Assembly (NCBI GenBank): GCA_009923965.1
Contig: RFSL01000036.1
Coordinates: 1 to 7,956, forward strand
DNA: 7,956 nt
Source of the DNA: Flavobacteriia bacterium
GTDB lineage: Bacteria > Bacteroidota > Bacteroidia > Flavobacteriales_D > Crocinitomicaceae
Direction of reading: 5' to 3'
The position numbers and the translations under genes are program-made. Below are positions 1 through 6,135 of this stretch, in pieces. The notes beneath the pieces were generated by a model. That model did not search any database. It saw only the letters and a program-made list of their open reading frames with translations, and was not told where the DNA came from. Position 1 is the stretch's first letter; each line of letters begins with the position of its first letter.

Positions 1-267
1 TTTTATTGGTTAAGTATTCTATCACTTGCAGCGCAATCTGTTCCAGATGCTGCAGAAAACACAAACACATGGATTCTGTTATTTATTTCTATACTTCTTG
101 GAACCTATTTTTGTTTTGATATTTTAAAGATTTTTACCGCAAAAAGACTTCGATCTCTTGTAAATCAAAATTTATTAAATGCTCTAAATATTCTTATTGG
201 GCTCATTTTTTTGCTCACCGGGATTTTCCAAATCATAAAAAATTTCCAAATCATACTTGCTAAGTAA
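1..267 (+). CDS. LysE-like amino acid exporter, C-terminal part (5' truncated)
   Basis: The reading frame is open from the first base and ends at TAA 265-267, giving 88 residues of a protein whose start lies outside the window. Two strongly hydrophobic segments are visible, at about residues 24-42 (from WILLFISILLGTYFCFDIL) and 62-82 (ALNILIGLIFLLTGIFQII). They are separated by a basic stretch (KRLRSLVNQ), so this looks like the last two membrane helices of a polytopic inner-membrane protein. The opening FYWLS, the GTYFCFDIL helix and the final helix built around ALNILIGLIFLLTG resemble the C-terminal half of LysE/RhtB-type translocators, which export amino acids. The assignment rests on only about 40% of a usual 200-residue protein, so another small transporter family is possible. 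The next gene starts 22 bp downstream on the same strand and may be cotranscribed. Confidence 0.55.
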   Translation, partial: FYWLSILSLAAQSVPDAAENTNTWILLFISILLGTYFCFDILKIFTAKRLRSLVNQNLLNALNILIGLIFLLTGIFQIIKNFQIILAK

Positions 268-289
268 GACCTTTAATTGTATTTCGCTT

Positions 290-1996
290 ATGCTGAAAAT
301 TATATTTTGTTTTGTTTTAATCTTAATTTTTAACATTTCTTTTTCTCAGAAGGTTGAAAAGGAGAATTTAACCCAAAAAATAAAATTGTTTTGGGATCAA
401 GGGAACAAAAAATTACAAGCTACAGGATCTTATTATACAAATGATCGCCGAGGAAATACGACTGAAAAGCATGGAAAATGGCTATTTTATTCTTACGATG
501 GTATTTTAGAAGAAGAAAGAAACTATTACCGGAATAGAATTCATGGCTTACAAACAATTTATTTTCCTACTAAAAAAATAAAGCAGCAAACTTACTTCAC
601 CTTCAACGTTCCTGACAGCTCTTTTAAGGAATGGAATGAAGAAGGGCAACTCATTATTTCAGGAAATTATGATCTTGGAAGTCCAGATGGCATTTGGGAA
701 TATTACTATGATAACGGGCAAAAAAAATCAGTTGAAGAAGTGATAAATGATACAGTTTATCTCAGGGTATTTTTTGAAAATGACTCATTGCACACTCAAA
801 CTATTAAAGATGGAAATGGATATATTACATCTTTTTATTCTAATGGTGTAACAAAAGAATTATACACCTTTAAAAATGGACTGAAAACTGGTTTGTTTGA
901 AGAAAGAACAGCAAATGGGATGCTTTCAATTAGTGGGTCTTTTAAGGCTGGAAAAAAAGATAGTATTTGGGAATTTTTCAGTTTTTTAGGGAATCTTGAA
1001 AAAAAGATTGCGTATAAAAATGATTCTCTTGATGGTGAATACCTCGTTTATTATGAAGATCAAACTATTAATACGAAAGGGAATTATAAAAATGGCTCAA
1101 AAACTAGTGAATGGGCATGGAATTTCTCAAATGGAAAAAGCGAAATGATTGGATACTTTGAAAATGATTTACAACAAGGTAAATGGATTTATTATTTTCC
1201 AACGGGTGAAGTTTCTTACACTGCTAGTTTTGATCGTAATAAAAAAGTAGGGGAATGGATTTTTTATTTCAAAGATGGGAAAGAGGAACGAAAAGGCTCA
1301 TATATAAATGACCTAAAACATGGGCTATGGGAAACGTGGTATGAAGATGGAACTCCTCTTATGACAGGGTCATACGTGAATGGAAAAGAAGAAGGAGAAT
1401 GGTTTAATTTTTGGGAAAATGGGGTTTTAAAAAATAAATCTTCATTTAAACAGGGTGAGTTAAATGGCGACTGGTATTCTTACACGCCAGATAAAACGCT
1501 TGTTAAAAAAGGTTCGTACAAACGAGGGTTAAAAAATGGAATGTGGTATGATTATTATAATAATGGTCGATTAAAAGAAATCACAAACTATAAAATCTTT
1601 ACGCGTAAAAATAGCGTAAACTCAATTTCTGTTTTTGGGATGAAGGAAACATTAAGTGAATTAGATGGAAAATATCAAGCATTTTCTCAGATTGATTTTC
1701 AGCAAAAGTCTAAAGGCAGCTTTAAAAAAGGCTTAAAGAATGGAACCTGGCATGATTATTATCCCGGTGGAGTTGTCCCAACTATCATTTCAAATTATAA
1801 AAATGGGGTGCTGCATGGTGTTTTCCAGCAATTAGGAAGAAGAGGCGAACTTATTTATGAGATAAATTATAAGAATGGATTAAAAGATGGATGGTTCATT
1901 GCATTTGATGCAAATGGGCAAGAGAAAATAAGGAAAATGTTTCAAAAAGGAGTAGAACTTCAAAGAAAGCAAAGTGGAGATCTTTTTTCGCCGTAA
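290..1996 (+). CDS. Secreted YwqK/MORN-type repeat protein
   Basis: A 568-residue protein beginning with a clear signal peptide (residues 1-20, hydrophobic core IIFCFVLILIFNISFS, probable cleavage near FSQ/K). It therefore acts in the periplasm or at the surface. The rest is about 18 repeats of the form (H/D/N)GxWxxYxxNGxxxxxGxYxNGxK, the pattern of the MORN_2/YwqK repeat. Units begin near residues 61, 85, 109, 133, 200, 224, 248, 272, 296, 320, 344, 368, 392, 416, 484, 509 and 533, with a degenerate one at about 157-199. A non-repeat insert lies at about 437-475. YwqK homologues are often named antitoxins after Bacillus subtilis YwqK, but this protein is exported and has no toxin-like neighbour, so that label should not be transferred. 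The ATG at 290 puts the signal peptide at the N-terminus; an in-frame TTG at 257 would overlap the previous gene. Its true function is unknown; an outer-membrane or cell-surface role is inferred. The last residues (about 555-568) are polar and show no T9SS sorting domain. Confidence 0.85.
   Translation: MLKIIFCFVLILIFNISFSQKVEKENLTQKIKLFWDQGNKKLQATGSYYTNDRRGNTTEKHGKWLFYSYDGILEEERNYYRNRIHGLQTIYFPTKKIKQQTYFTFNVPDSSFKEWNEEGQLIISGNYDLGSPDGIWEYYYDNGQKKSVEEVINDTVYLRVFFENDSLHTQTIKDGNGYITSFYSNGVTKELYTFKNGLKTGLFEERTANGMLSISGSFKAGKKDSIWEFFSFLGNLEKKIAYKNDSLDGEYLVYYEDQTINTKGNYKNGSKTSEWAWNFSNGKSEMIGYFENDLQQGKWIYYFPTGEVSYTASFDRNKKVGEWIFYFKDGKEERKGSYINDLKHGLWETWYEDGTPLMTGSYVNGKEEGEWFNFWENGVLKNKSSFKQGELNGDWYSYTPDKTLVKKGSYKRGLKNGMWYDYYNNGRLKEITNYKIFTRKNSVNSISVFGMKETLSELDGKYQAFSQIDFQQKSKGSFKKGLKNGTWHDYYPGGVVPTIISNYKNGVLHGVFQQLGRRGELIYEINYKNGLKDGWFIAFDANGQEKIRKMFQKGVELQRKQSGDLFSP
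887..1606 (+). repeat. Ten tandem 24-residue (72-bp) YwqK-type coding repeats
   Basis: Within the preceding gene, codons for residues 200-439 form ten consecutive units. Their first residues (T200, D224, D248, T272, Q296, V320, H344, E368, N392, N416) are spaced exactly 24 apart. Position 2 is usually Gly, position 4 is aromatic (mostly Trp), positions 7-8 are usually aromatic, position 11 is usually Gly and position 19 is always Tyr or Phe. The units are conserved at protein level but have diverged at DNA level, so this is an old repeat array rather than a recent tandem duplication. Confidence 0.8.
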
Positions 1997-1997
1997 G

Positions 1998-2774
1998 CTA
2001 GGAGAAACTTTCAATAAATAAGGTTAATTCAACAAAGTCATCTACAGATAATTGTTCTGGACGCTCATTCGTAAATTTCTCAGGAAGCTCATTTCCTTTT
2101 AAAAGTTGTTTAATGGAATTCCGCAGGGTTTTTCTACGTTGATTGAAAGCCATTTTCACCACTTGAAAAAAGAGTCTTTCATTACAATCTAATTCCTTTC
2201 TCTCATTTCTTGTACAGCGAATAACACCTGATTTTACTTTTGGCGGTGGAATAAAAACATGTTCGTCTACCGTAAAACAATAATGGATATCGTAAAAGGC
2301 TTGCAAAAACACACTGATAATTCCATATTCTTTTGTTCCTGGTTTTTCTGCAATTCGAATAGCCACCTCTTTTTGAAACATTCCCATTATCTCTGGAATT
2401 TGATTGCGGTATTCCAAACATCTAAATAGTATCTGTGAAGAAATATTATAGGGAAAATTTCCTACTACGCAAAAAGGTTCTGTACCCATAACTTCTTGAA
2501 GGTTCATTTTTAAAAAATCCCCCCAAATAATTCGTTCACGATACGCTGGGTATTTATTGCGCAAAAAATTAATGGATTCAGAATCGACTTCCAATAACCA
2601 TAAATTTAAAGATTTATCAGTCATTAAGAATTCTGTTAAAGCTCCCATTCCAGGTCCAACCTCAACTACATTTTTGCAATTATGGTGATTTGTTAACTGC
2701 TGTGCTATTTTTTCGCAGGTTCCTTTATCCTTTAAGAAATGTTGCCCAAGATGCTTTTTTGGTCTTACAAACAT
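1998..2774 (-). CDS. rsmA: 16S rRNA (adenine1518-N6/adenine1519-N6)-dimethyltransferase
   Basis: RsmA (KsgA) uses S-adenosylmethionine to dimethylate two adjacent adenines in the 3'-terminal helix 45 of 16S rRNA during late 30S assembly. The 258-residue product shows the family hallmarks in order: RPKKHLGQHFL (4-14); SAM-binding motif I, VEVGPGMGALT (37-47); the acidic ribose-contacting LEVD (61-64); the catalytic motif IV, NFPYNISS (106-113), whose Asn and Tyr frame the target adenine; PPPKVKSGV (176-184); and NQRRKTLRNS (211-220) in the C-terminal helical domain. Length is normal for the family. The ATG at 2774 is chosen because family proteins begin just before RPKKHLGQ; an upstream TTG at 2792 would overlap the preceding gene and add six unsupported residues. 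It starts one base after the stop of the DUF4286 gene and is probably translated from the same mRNA. Loss of this enzyme classically gives kasugamycin resistance. Confidence 0.97.
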   Translation of the reverse strand: MFVRPKKHLGQHFLKDKGTCEKIAQQLTNHHNCKNVVEVGPGMGALTEFLMTDKSLNLWLLEVDSESINFLRNKYPAYRERIIWGDFLKMNLQEVMGTEPFCVVGNFPYNISSQILFRCLEYRNQIPEIMGMFQKEVAIRIAEKPGTKEYGIISVFLQAFYDIHYCFTVDEHVFIPPPKVKSGVIRCTRNERKELDCNERLFFQVVKMAFNQRRKTLRNSIKQLLKGNELPEKFTNERPEQLSVDDFVELTLFIESFS

Positions 2775-2775
2775 A

Positions 2776-3087
2776 TTATTTAAACTCTTCAATTACGGTT
2801 AATAAAGTTCTAAAAGCTGCAAAATATCCTTGGAATTTTTCTGAGTGTTCTTTTTGTAATAATGGAGCGTGCTGCTTGCTATATGTTTCCATTAATTCTT
2901 CTGAGGAACAAAGATACATTACTGAAAAAGTAATTCCATCTGCTTCTTCAGCTTGTATTTTAGAGATTTTACCCTCTATAAAACATGATGTAGCCATAAC
3001 ATCAGGGATGTGCTTTGTTCGCATCCAACTCAACCATTCTTCTGCTTTTGATGGGTCTACGCTTACCGTTACATTATATAGAATCAT
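2776..3087 (-). CDS. DUF4286 family protein
   Basis: A 103-residue soluble protein without signal peptide or membrane segment. It matches what I recall of the Bacteroidota family DUF4286: an N-terminal strand MILYNVTVSVDP (1-12), a Trp-rich helix EWLSWMRTKHIPDVM (17-31), then GITFSVMYLC (51-60), YSKQHAPLLQKEH (69-81) and a C-terminal FAAFRTLLTVIEEF (89-102). The alternation of strand and helix suggests a ferredoxin-like or dimeric alpha-beta-barrel fold; that is inference. Biochemical function is unknown. Its stop codon lies one base before the rsmA ATG, so the two are almost certainly cotranscribed and may be translationally coupled, which hints at a link with ribosome biogenesis but does not prove one. 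The ATG at 3087 lies five bases after a perfect -7 promoter box. Confidence 0.85.
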   Translation of the reverse strand: MILYNVTVSVDPSKAEEWLSWMRTKHIPDVMATSCFIEGKISKIQAEEADGITFSVMYLCSSEELMETYSKQHAPLLQKEHSEKFQGYFAAFRTLLTVIEEFK

Positions 3088-3092
3088 GCTGA

Positions 3093-3100
3093 CAAAGGTA
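3093..3100 (-). promoter_or_regulatory. Bacteroidota -7 promoter box for DUF4286-rsmA
   Basis: The minus strand reads TACCTTTG, a full match to the Bacteroidota housekeeping -7 consensus TAnnTTTG. A good TTG (-33) is not seen at the expected distance; only a CTTTAG-like sequence lies near 3120-3125. Only five bases separate the box from the ATG at 3087, so transcription would begin at or next to the start codon (leaderless or nearly so). Confidence 0.6.
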
Positions 3101-3208
3101 GAGATTATTCAAGATTAAACTAAAGATAAATTCTTATCAACTAGTAAACTAACTTAAATCAGTTTAAAACTAATTTATTCATCTAAAGCGTAATTATAAA
3201 AAAAAAAC

Positions 3209-3216
3209 TAAATTTG
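3209..3216 (+). promoter_or_regulatory. Bacteroidota -7 promoter box for the T9SS cargo gene
   Basis: TAAATTTG matches TAnnTTTG exactly and ends 24 bases before the ATG at 3241, predicting a 5' leader of roughly 18-20 nucleotides. No TTG -33 element is evident upstream. The TTG inside the box (3214-3216) is in frame with the gene but is better read as promoter than as a start codon. Confidence 0.5.
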
Positions 3217-3240
3217 AATATTAACTCTAAATTCAAAATC

Positions 3241-4011
3241 ATGAAACTACTATTACTCTCTTTAACTTTTGCAGTATTTATAGCAAATAATCTAGGTGCT
3301 CAGTCATGTACACCAGGATCAAATTTTGCTGATTCTACTTATGGTGTTTGGCCAAGTCCAGCTACAAATTTCCCCGCAGCATTAGTAAGTGTTCCTTATA
3401 CAACAGATATTAATTTTAAGGTTCCCTCAACTATTACAGCTGATATCGTAGCAGTAATTCCCGAAGCAGCTCTTTTTCTAGGCAGCACTATTCAATCTTT
3501 TAAAATAACAAACGTAACAGGTTTACCTGCTGGTTTTCTATATGCTTGTAATATATCATCTTGTCAGTACAATGGTGGATCAAATGGTTGTGCTAACATT
3601 TATGGTACAACATTAGCCCCTGCTGGGTCCTATCCAGTAGCCCTTGAATTAGATGTGACAGTTTTGGTTTCTTTATTTCCAGGTTTGCCTCCAAGTCCAG
3701 TTACTCAATCAACAGCTTTTGATGGCTACACGATTGAACTTGGAAATGCTGGCACAATTGAGCAAATAATTGCACCGATAACGGTTTCACCAAATCCTGC
3801 AAACAATGAAATTAAAATTGAAGGGATTACGGCATCTATGAAAGCAAACCAAATTTCAATTCTAAATATTGAAGGAAAAGTTGTTGCCGAAAGAGAAATT
3901 AAAGATGTATTAAATACAACATTTGATTTATCAGCTGTAAAAGCGGGAATCTATTTTGTAAATGTTAGCCATGCAAGTGGCAACAAAACTGTTAAATTTA
4001 TAAAGCAATAA
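3241..4011 (+). CDS. Small secreted protein with T9SS type A C-terminal sorting domain
   Basis: A 256-residue protein with three parts. Residues 1-21 are a signal peptide (MKLLLLSLTFAVFIANN core, cleavage probably after A20 in LGAQS). Residues 22-178 form a probable Ig-like or beta-sandwich region with GLPAGFLYACN, C108, GGSNGC (C117) and AGSYPVALEL. The cysteines at 23, 103, 108 and 117 could make disulfides outside the cytoplasm. Residues 181-256 are a type A Por secretion-tail domain: SPNPANNEIKIEG (183-195), ISILNIEGKVV (205-215), AGIYFVNV (235-242) and the terminal KTVKFIKQ. In T9SS-bearing Bacteroidota this domain directs export across the outer membrane and is usually removed as the protein is anchored to surface lipopolysaccharide. 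The function of the mature region is not recognisable; adhesion or a surface-layer role is plausible. The ATG at 3241 is chosen over an in-frame TTG at 3214 because the latter lies in the promoter box and would spoil the signal peptide. The gene is monocistronic, ending at a hairpin terminator. Confidence 0.88.
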   Translation: MKLLLLSLTFAVFIANNLGAQSCTPGSNFADSTYGVWPSPATNFPAALVSVPYTTDINFKVPSTITADIVAVIPEAALFLGSTIQSFKITNVTGLPAGFLYACNISSCQYNGGSNGCANIYGTTLAPAGSYPVALELDVTVLVSLFPGLPPSPVTQSTAFDGYTIELGNAGTIEQIIAPITVSPNPANNEIKIEGITASMKANQISILNIEGKVVAEREIKDVLNTTFDLSAVKAGIYFVNVSHASGNKTVKFIKQ

Positions 4012-4015
4012 GTAT

Positions 4016-4033
4016 AAATTTTAGCTAAAATTT
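4016..4033. repeat. 18-bp perfect AT-rich palindrome
   Basis: AAATTTTAGCTAAAATTT reads identically on both strands, centred between bases 4024 and 4025. It lies between the stop codon of the T9SS cargo gene and the adjoining terminator hairpin. On the minus strand, downstream of nadD, it places a TTTT run after the GC hairpin, so it may contribute to termination from that side. A protein-binding dyad is also possible. Chance is not excluded in AT-rich DNA. Confidence 0.5.
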
Positions 4034-4034
4034 T

Positions 4035-4060
4035 AAAGGGGAGTGCGCTCCCCTTTTTTT
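4035..4060. terminator. Rho-independent terminator, probably bidirectional
   Basis: A 9-bp stem, AAAGGGGAG (4035-4043) paired with CTCCCCTTT (4048-4056), closes a TGCG loop, and an uninterrupted T run continues to 4060. This is a strong intrinsic terminator for the plus-strand T9SS cargo gene that stops at 4011. Read from the minus strand the same GC stem follows the nadD stop codon directly and is trailed by TTTAAAATTTT, a weaker U tract, so it may also end the nadD operon. The nadD stop codon (4059-4061) lies partly inside the T run. Confidence 0.85.
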
Positions 4061-4673
4061 ATTTATAAAAATTCATTTCGTCAATGTATTTATATACTGG
4101 TTCAGTTAATAAATAACGTACATCTTTTTTATCTTTTATTGCTTGGCGAATAAAGCTAGAGGAAACTTTCATGACAGGGGCATCTTCACAAAAAATGACA
4201 TTTGTATGGGATTTGTAATCATTAATTAAGGCTGCACTCATTGAAACTACTTCCTGTTCTTCCTGAATTGTAAGTACGCGTGGATAAACATAGATTTTAT
4301 GTTTTCGAAGTATTACTTCGTGATTGTACCATTTATGAAAAGTTCTGAGATTATCTTCTCCCATTATAATTGAAAACTCATTTGCAGGATAGTTCTCTAT
4401 TAAATGTGTGATGGTCGTAATGGTAAAACTCGGTTTGGGCAAATGAAATTCTATGTCGCTGGCTTTTAATTGTCGATTTTCTTCTATCGCTGCTCGGACA
4501 ATTCCAAGGCGGTGGAAATCCGGAAGGAGCGTTGCTTTGTCTTTCAGTGGATTTTGAGGGGTAACGACCAACCAAACCTGATCCAAATCAGTATAATCTG
4601 CCATATAATTTGCAATCACTAAATGACCGACATGAATGGGATTAAAAGTCCCGAAATACAGTCCAATTTTCAT
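4059..4673 (-). CDS. nadD: Nicotinate-nucleotide adenylyltransferase
   Basis: NadD transfers AMP from ATP to nicotinate mononucleotide, giving deamido-NAD, the penultimate step of NAD synthesis in the cytoplasm. The 204-residue protein has the nucleotidyltransferase signature GTFNPIHVGH (8-17, the two His being the HxGH ATP-binding site), the substrate loop NPLKDK (41-46), PSFTITT (81-87), IIMGEDNLRTFHKWYNHEVI (102-121) and the phosphate-binding SSSFIR (171-176). This combination and length are typical of NadD rather than NMNAT or phosphopantetheine adenylyltransferase. Its ATG overlaps the gmk stop in ATGA (4673-4670), implying translational coupling. It is the last gene of the minus-strand cluster and its stop codon touches the T run of the shared terminator. 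Confidence 0.96.
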   Translation of the reverse strand: MKIGLYFGTFNPIHVGHLVIANYMADYTDLDQVWLVVTPQNPLKDKATLLPDFHRLGIVRAAIEENRQLKASDIEFHLPKPSFTITTITHLIENYPANEFSIIMGEDNLRTFHKWYNHEVILRKHKIYVYPRVLTIQEEQEVVSMSAALINDYKSHTNVIFCEDAPVMKVSSSFIRQAIKDKKDVRYLLTEPVYKYIDEMNFYK

Positions 4674-5251
4674 CGTGACAGAAATTTTAATACCTGCTCA
4701 TGCGCGGTAGCAATCGCTAATTCTAATTGATCATTTTCAATTACACAATCAAACTCTTCTGCTCTTAATACTTCTTCTTTTGCCTTCTTAATTCTAATCT
4801 GAAGGTTGCCTTCTGACTCCGTATTCCTTTTTCGTAAGCGGTCTTCCAAAACATCTTGATTTGGTGGCTTTATAAAAATTGCAAGTGCATTGGTCTTAAA
4901 AATCTCTTTTAAATGCAAGCCGCCAATAACATCCACATCAAATACAACTGTTTTTCCAGAATCCCAAATACGTGATAATTCACTTTTTAGGGTTCCATAA
5001 TAGTTACTCGAGTAAACCTCTTCCCATTCAACAAATTCATTTTGCAGAATCTTCGCTTGAAATCCTTCTACGCTAATAAAATGGTAATCTACGCCATCTT
5101 TTTCTTTCCCTCTCGGGGCCCTGCTGCATGCAGAAATCGAAAAGGACAGGTAATCAATTTCAGCTAAAAGTGCACGCACAATTGTAGTTTTCCCTGCTCC
5201 AGATGGCGCCGAAAAAATAATGCATTTTCCTTCTTTCACTTCCTGTGTCAT
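4670..5251 (-). CDS. gmk: Guanylate kinase
   Basis: Gmk phosphorylates GMP (and dGMP) with ATP to GDP, an essential step of purine nucleotide supply in the cytoplasm. The 193-residue product carries the P-loop SAPSGAGKTT (14-23) and the GMP-binding region SISACSRAPRGKEKDGVDYH (38-57), whose spacing of Arg, Glu, Gly and Asp-Tyr matches the family. EFVEWEEVYSSNYYGT (72-87) has the second GMP-contact Tyr and the conserved NYYGT, VVFDVDVIGG (102-111) is the Walker-B-like region, and RLRKRNTES (138-146) is the lid arginine region. Many Gmk proteins have GPSGVGKGT at the P-loop; the Ala and KTT variants here look like normal lineage variation. It starts three bases after the yicC stop and overlaps nadD by four bases. 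Confidence 0.96.
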   Translation of the reverse strand: MTQEVKEGKCIIFSAPSGAGKTTIVRALLAEIDYLSFSISACSRAPRGKEKDGVDYHFISVEGFQAKILQNEFVEWEEVYSSNYYGTLKSELSRIWDSGKTVVFDVDVIGGLHLKEIFKTNALAIFIKPPNQDVLEDRLRKRNTESEGNLQIRIKKAKEEVLRAEEFDCVIENDQLELAIATAHEQVLKFLSR

Positions 5252-5254
5252 TAT

Positions 5255-6121
5255 TTATAAAGTATTCAGAACTTGTTCTTTAATTTTCTCTAGATTATCT
5301 TTCATTTCAACAACTAATCTTTGCATGTCTCCATGATTGCTTTTGCTTCCCAAGGTATTAATTTCACGCCCCAATTCCTGCGCTATAAAACCTAACTTTT
5401 TTCCGGAAAATGGAGAATTCATTGTTTCAATAAAGTAATCTAAGTGATTTGTCAAGCGCATTTTTTCTTCAGAAACATCGAGCTTCTCTAAATAAAAAAT
5501 CATCTCTTGCTCCAAGCGATTTTGATCAAGGCCTGGATGCTCTAATTCTTTTAATCCTTTAAGAATTCTTTCTTTAATTTGTAGAATTCGGATATCTTCA
5601 AAAGCTTCGATTTGAGATAATAACGAACGAATTTCACCAATTCTTAATTCAAACTCCTTTTTTAGAGCAGCTCCTTCTTGAGCGCGAAAATCATTTAACT
5701 TTCCACAGGTTTCATTTACTAAATTTAAAATCCATTTTTTTTCTTCCTCCGTCAATTCTGCAGTCTGAGTATTTAATACTTCAGGCATGCGCAAAACAAT
5801 TGATAAATAATCTTGCGGGGCCTCTCCCCAAGACTCATTTAATTTTTTTATTGCAGAATAGTATTTTGTAGCTACTTCATTATTTATAATGTTGTTGTGA
5901 CTTTCATTTGTGCTTTCTATGAAAATTCCAATATCAACTTTTCCGCGGTCTAAGTTTTCGGATAGCATTTTTCGGATATCAGTTTCTAAATCTTTGTAAG
6001 AAGATGCTATTTTAAGCGATAAATCCAAGCCCTTACTATTTAAAGAGCGGATTTCAACGGAAATCTTTTTCGATTCAAAAACTCCGTTTGATTTCCCGAA
6101 GCCGGTCATTGATAACAACAT
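5255..6121 (-). CDS. yicC: YicC/YloC family endoribonuclease
   Basis: YicC-family proteins are endoribonucleases implicated in RNA turnover (Escherichia coli YicC, Bacillus subtilis YloC). The 288-residue protein has the N-terminal signature MLLSMTGFGKS (1-11), RSLNSKGLD (25-33), KVDIGIFIE (61-69), RMPEVL (111-116) and RAQEGAALKKE (146-156). The C-terminal DUF1732 part runs from about 155 and includes DVSEEKMRLTNHLDYF (215-230), KLGFIAQELGREINTLGSKS (242-261) and VVEMKDNLEKIKEQV (270-284). The length is usual and no element is missing. It lies 37 bp downstream of the helical hypothetical gene and three bases upstream of gmk; yicC next to gmk is a widespread arrangement in bacteria, supporting the call. 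A possible internal promoter lies just upstream. Confidence 0.94.
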   Translation of the reverse strand: MLLSMTGFGKSNGVFESKKISVEIRSLNSKGLDLSLKIASSYKDLETDIRKMLSENLDRGKVDIGIFIESTNESHNNIINNEVATKYYSAIKKLNESWGEAPQDYLSIVLRMPEVLNTQTAELTEEEKKWILNLVNETCGKLNDFRAQEGAALKKEFELRIGEIRSLLSQIEAFEDIRILQIKERILKGLKELEHPGLDQNRLEQEMIFYLEKLDVSEEKMRLTNHLDYFIETMNSPFSGKKLGFIAQELGREINTLGSKSNHGDMQRLVVEMKDNLEKIKEQVLNTL

Positions 6122-6135
6122 AGTAGATTTTTATG

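Noticed and set aside
257..289. TTG start extending the YwqK-repeat protein by 11 residues
   Set aside because: It overlaps the end of the transporter frame and puts polar residues ahead of a signal peptide that begins naturally at the ATG at 290.
290..1996. Toxin-antitoxin pair based on the YwqK-like repeats
   Set aside because: The protein has a signal peptide, and neither neighbour (LysE-like transporter, rsmA) resembles a toxin.
2203..2421. Minus-strand 72-codon frame inside rsmA
   Set aside because: It is an alternative frame of a gene with all its catalytic motifs intact.
2775..2792. TTG start for a longer RsmA
   Set aside because: It would overlap the DUF4286 gene; the ATG at 2774 gives the usual family N-terminus just before RPKKHLGQ.
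2690..3118. Plus-strand open frame of 142 codons
   Set aside because: It lies antisense to well-supported DUF4286 and rsmA genes, and its product has no recognisable family features.
3214..3240. TTG start extending the T9SS cargo protein by nine residues
   Set aside because: The TTG is part of a TAAATTTG promoter box and the extension would place charged residues before the signal peptide.
4378..4575. Minus-strand 65-codon frame inside nadD
   Set aside because: It is an out-of-frame shadow of an intact nadD, with a low-complexity, non-family product.
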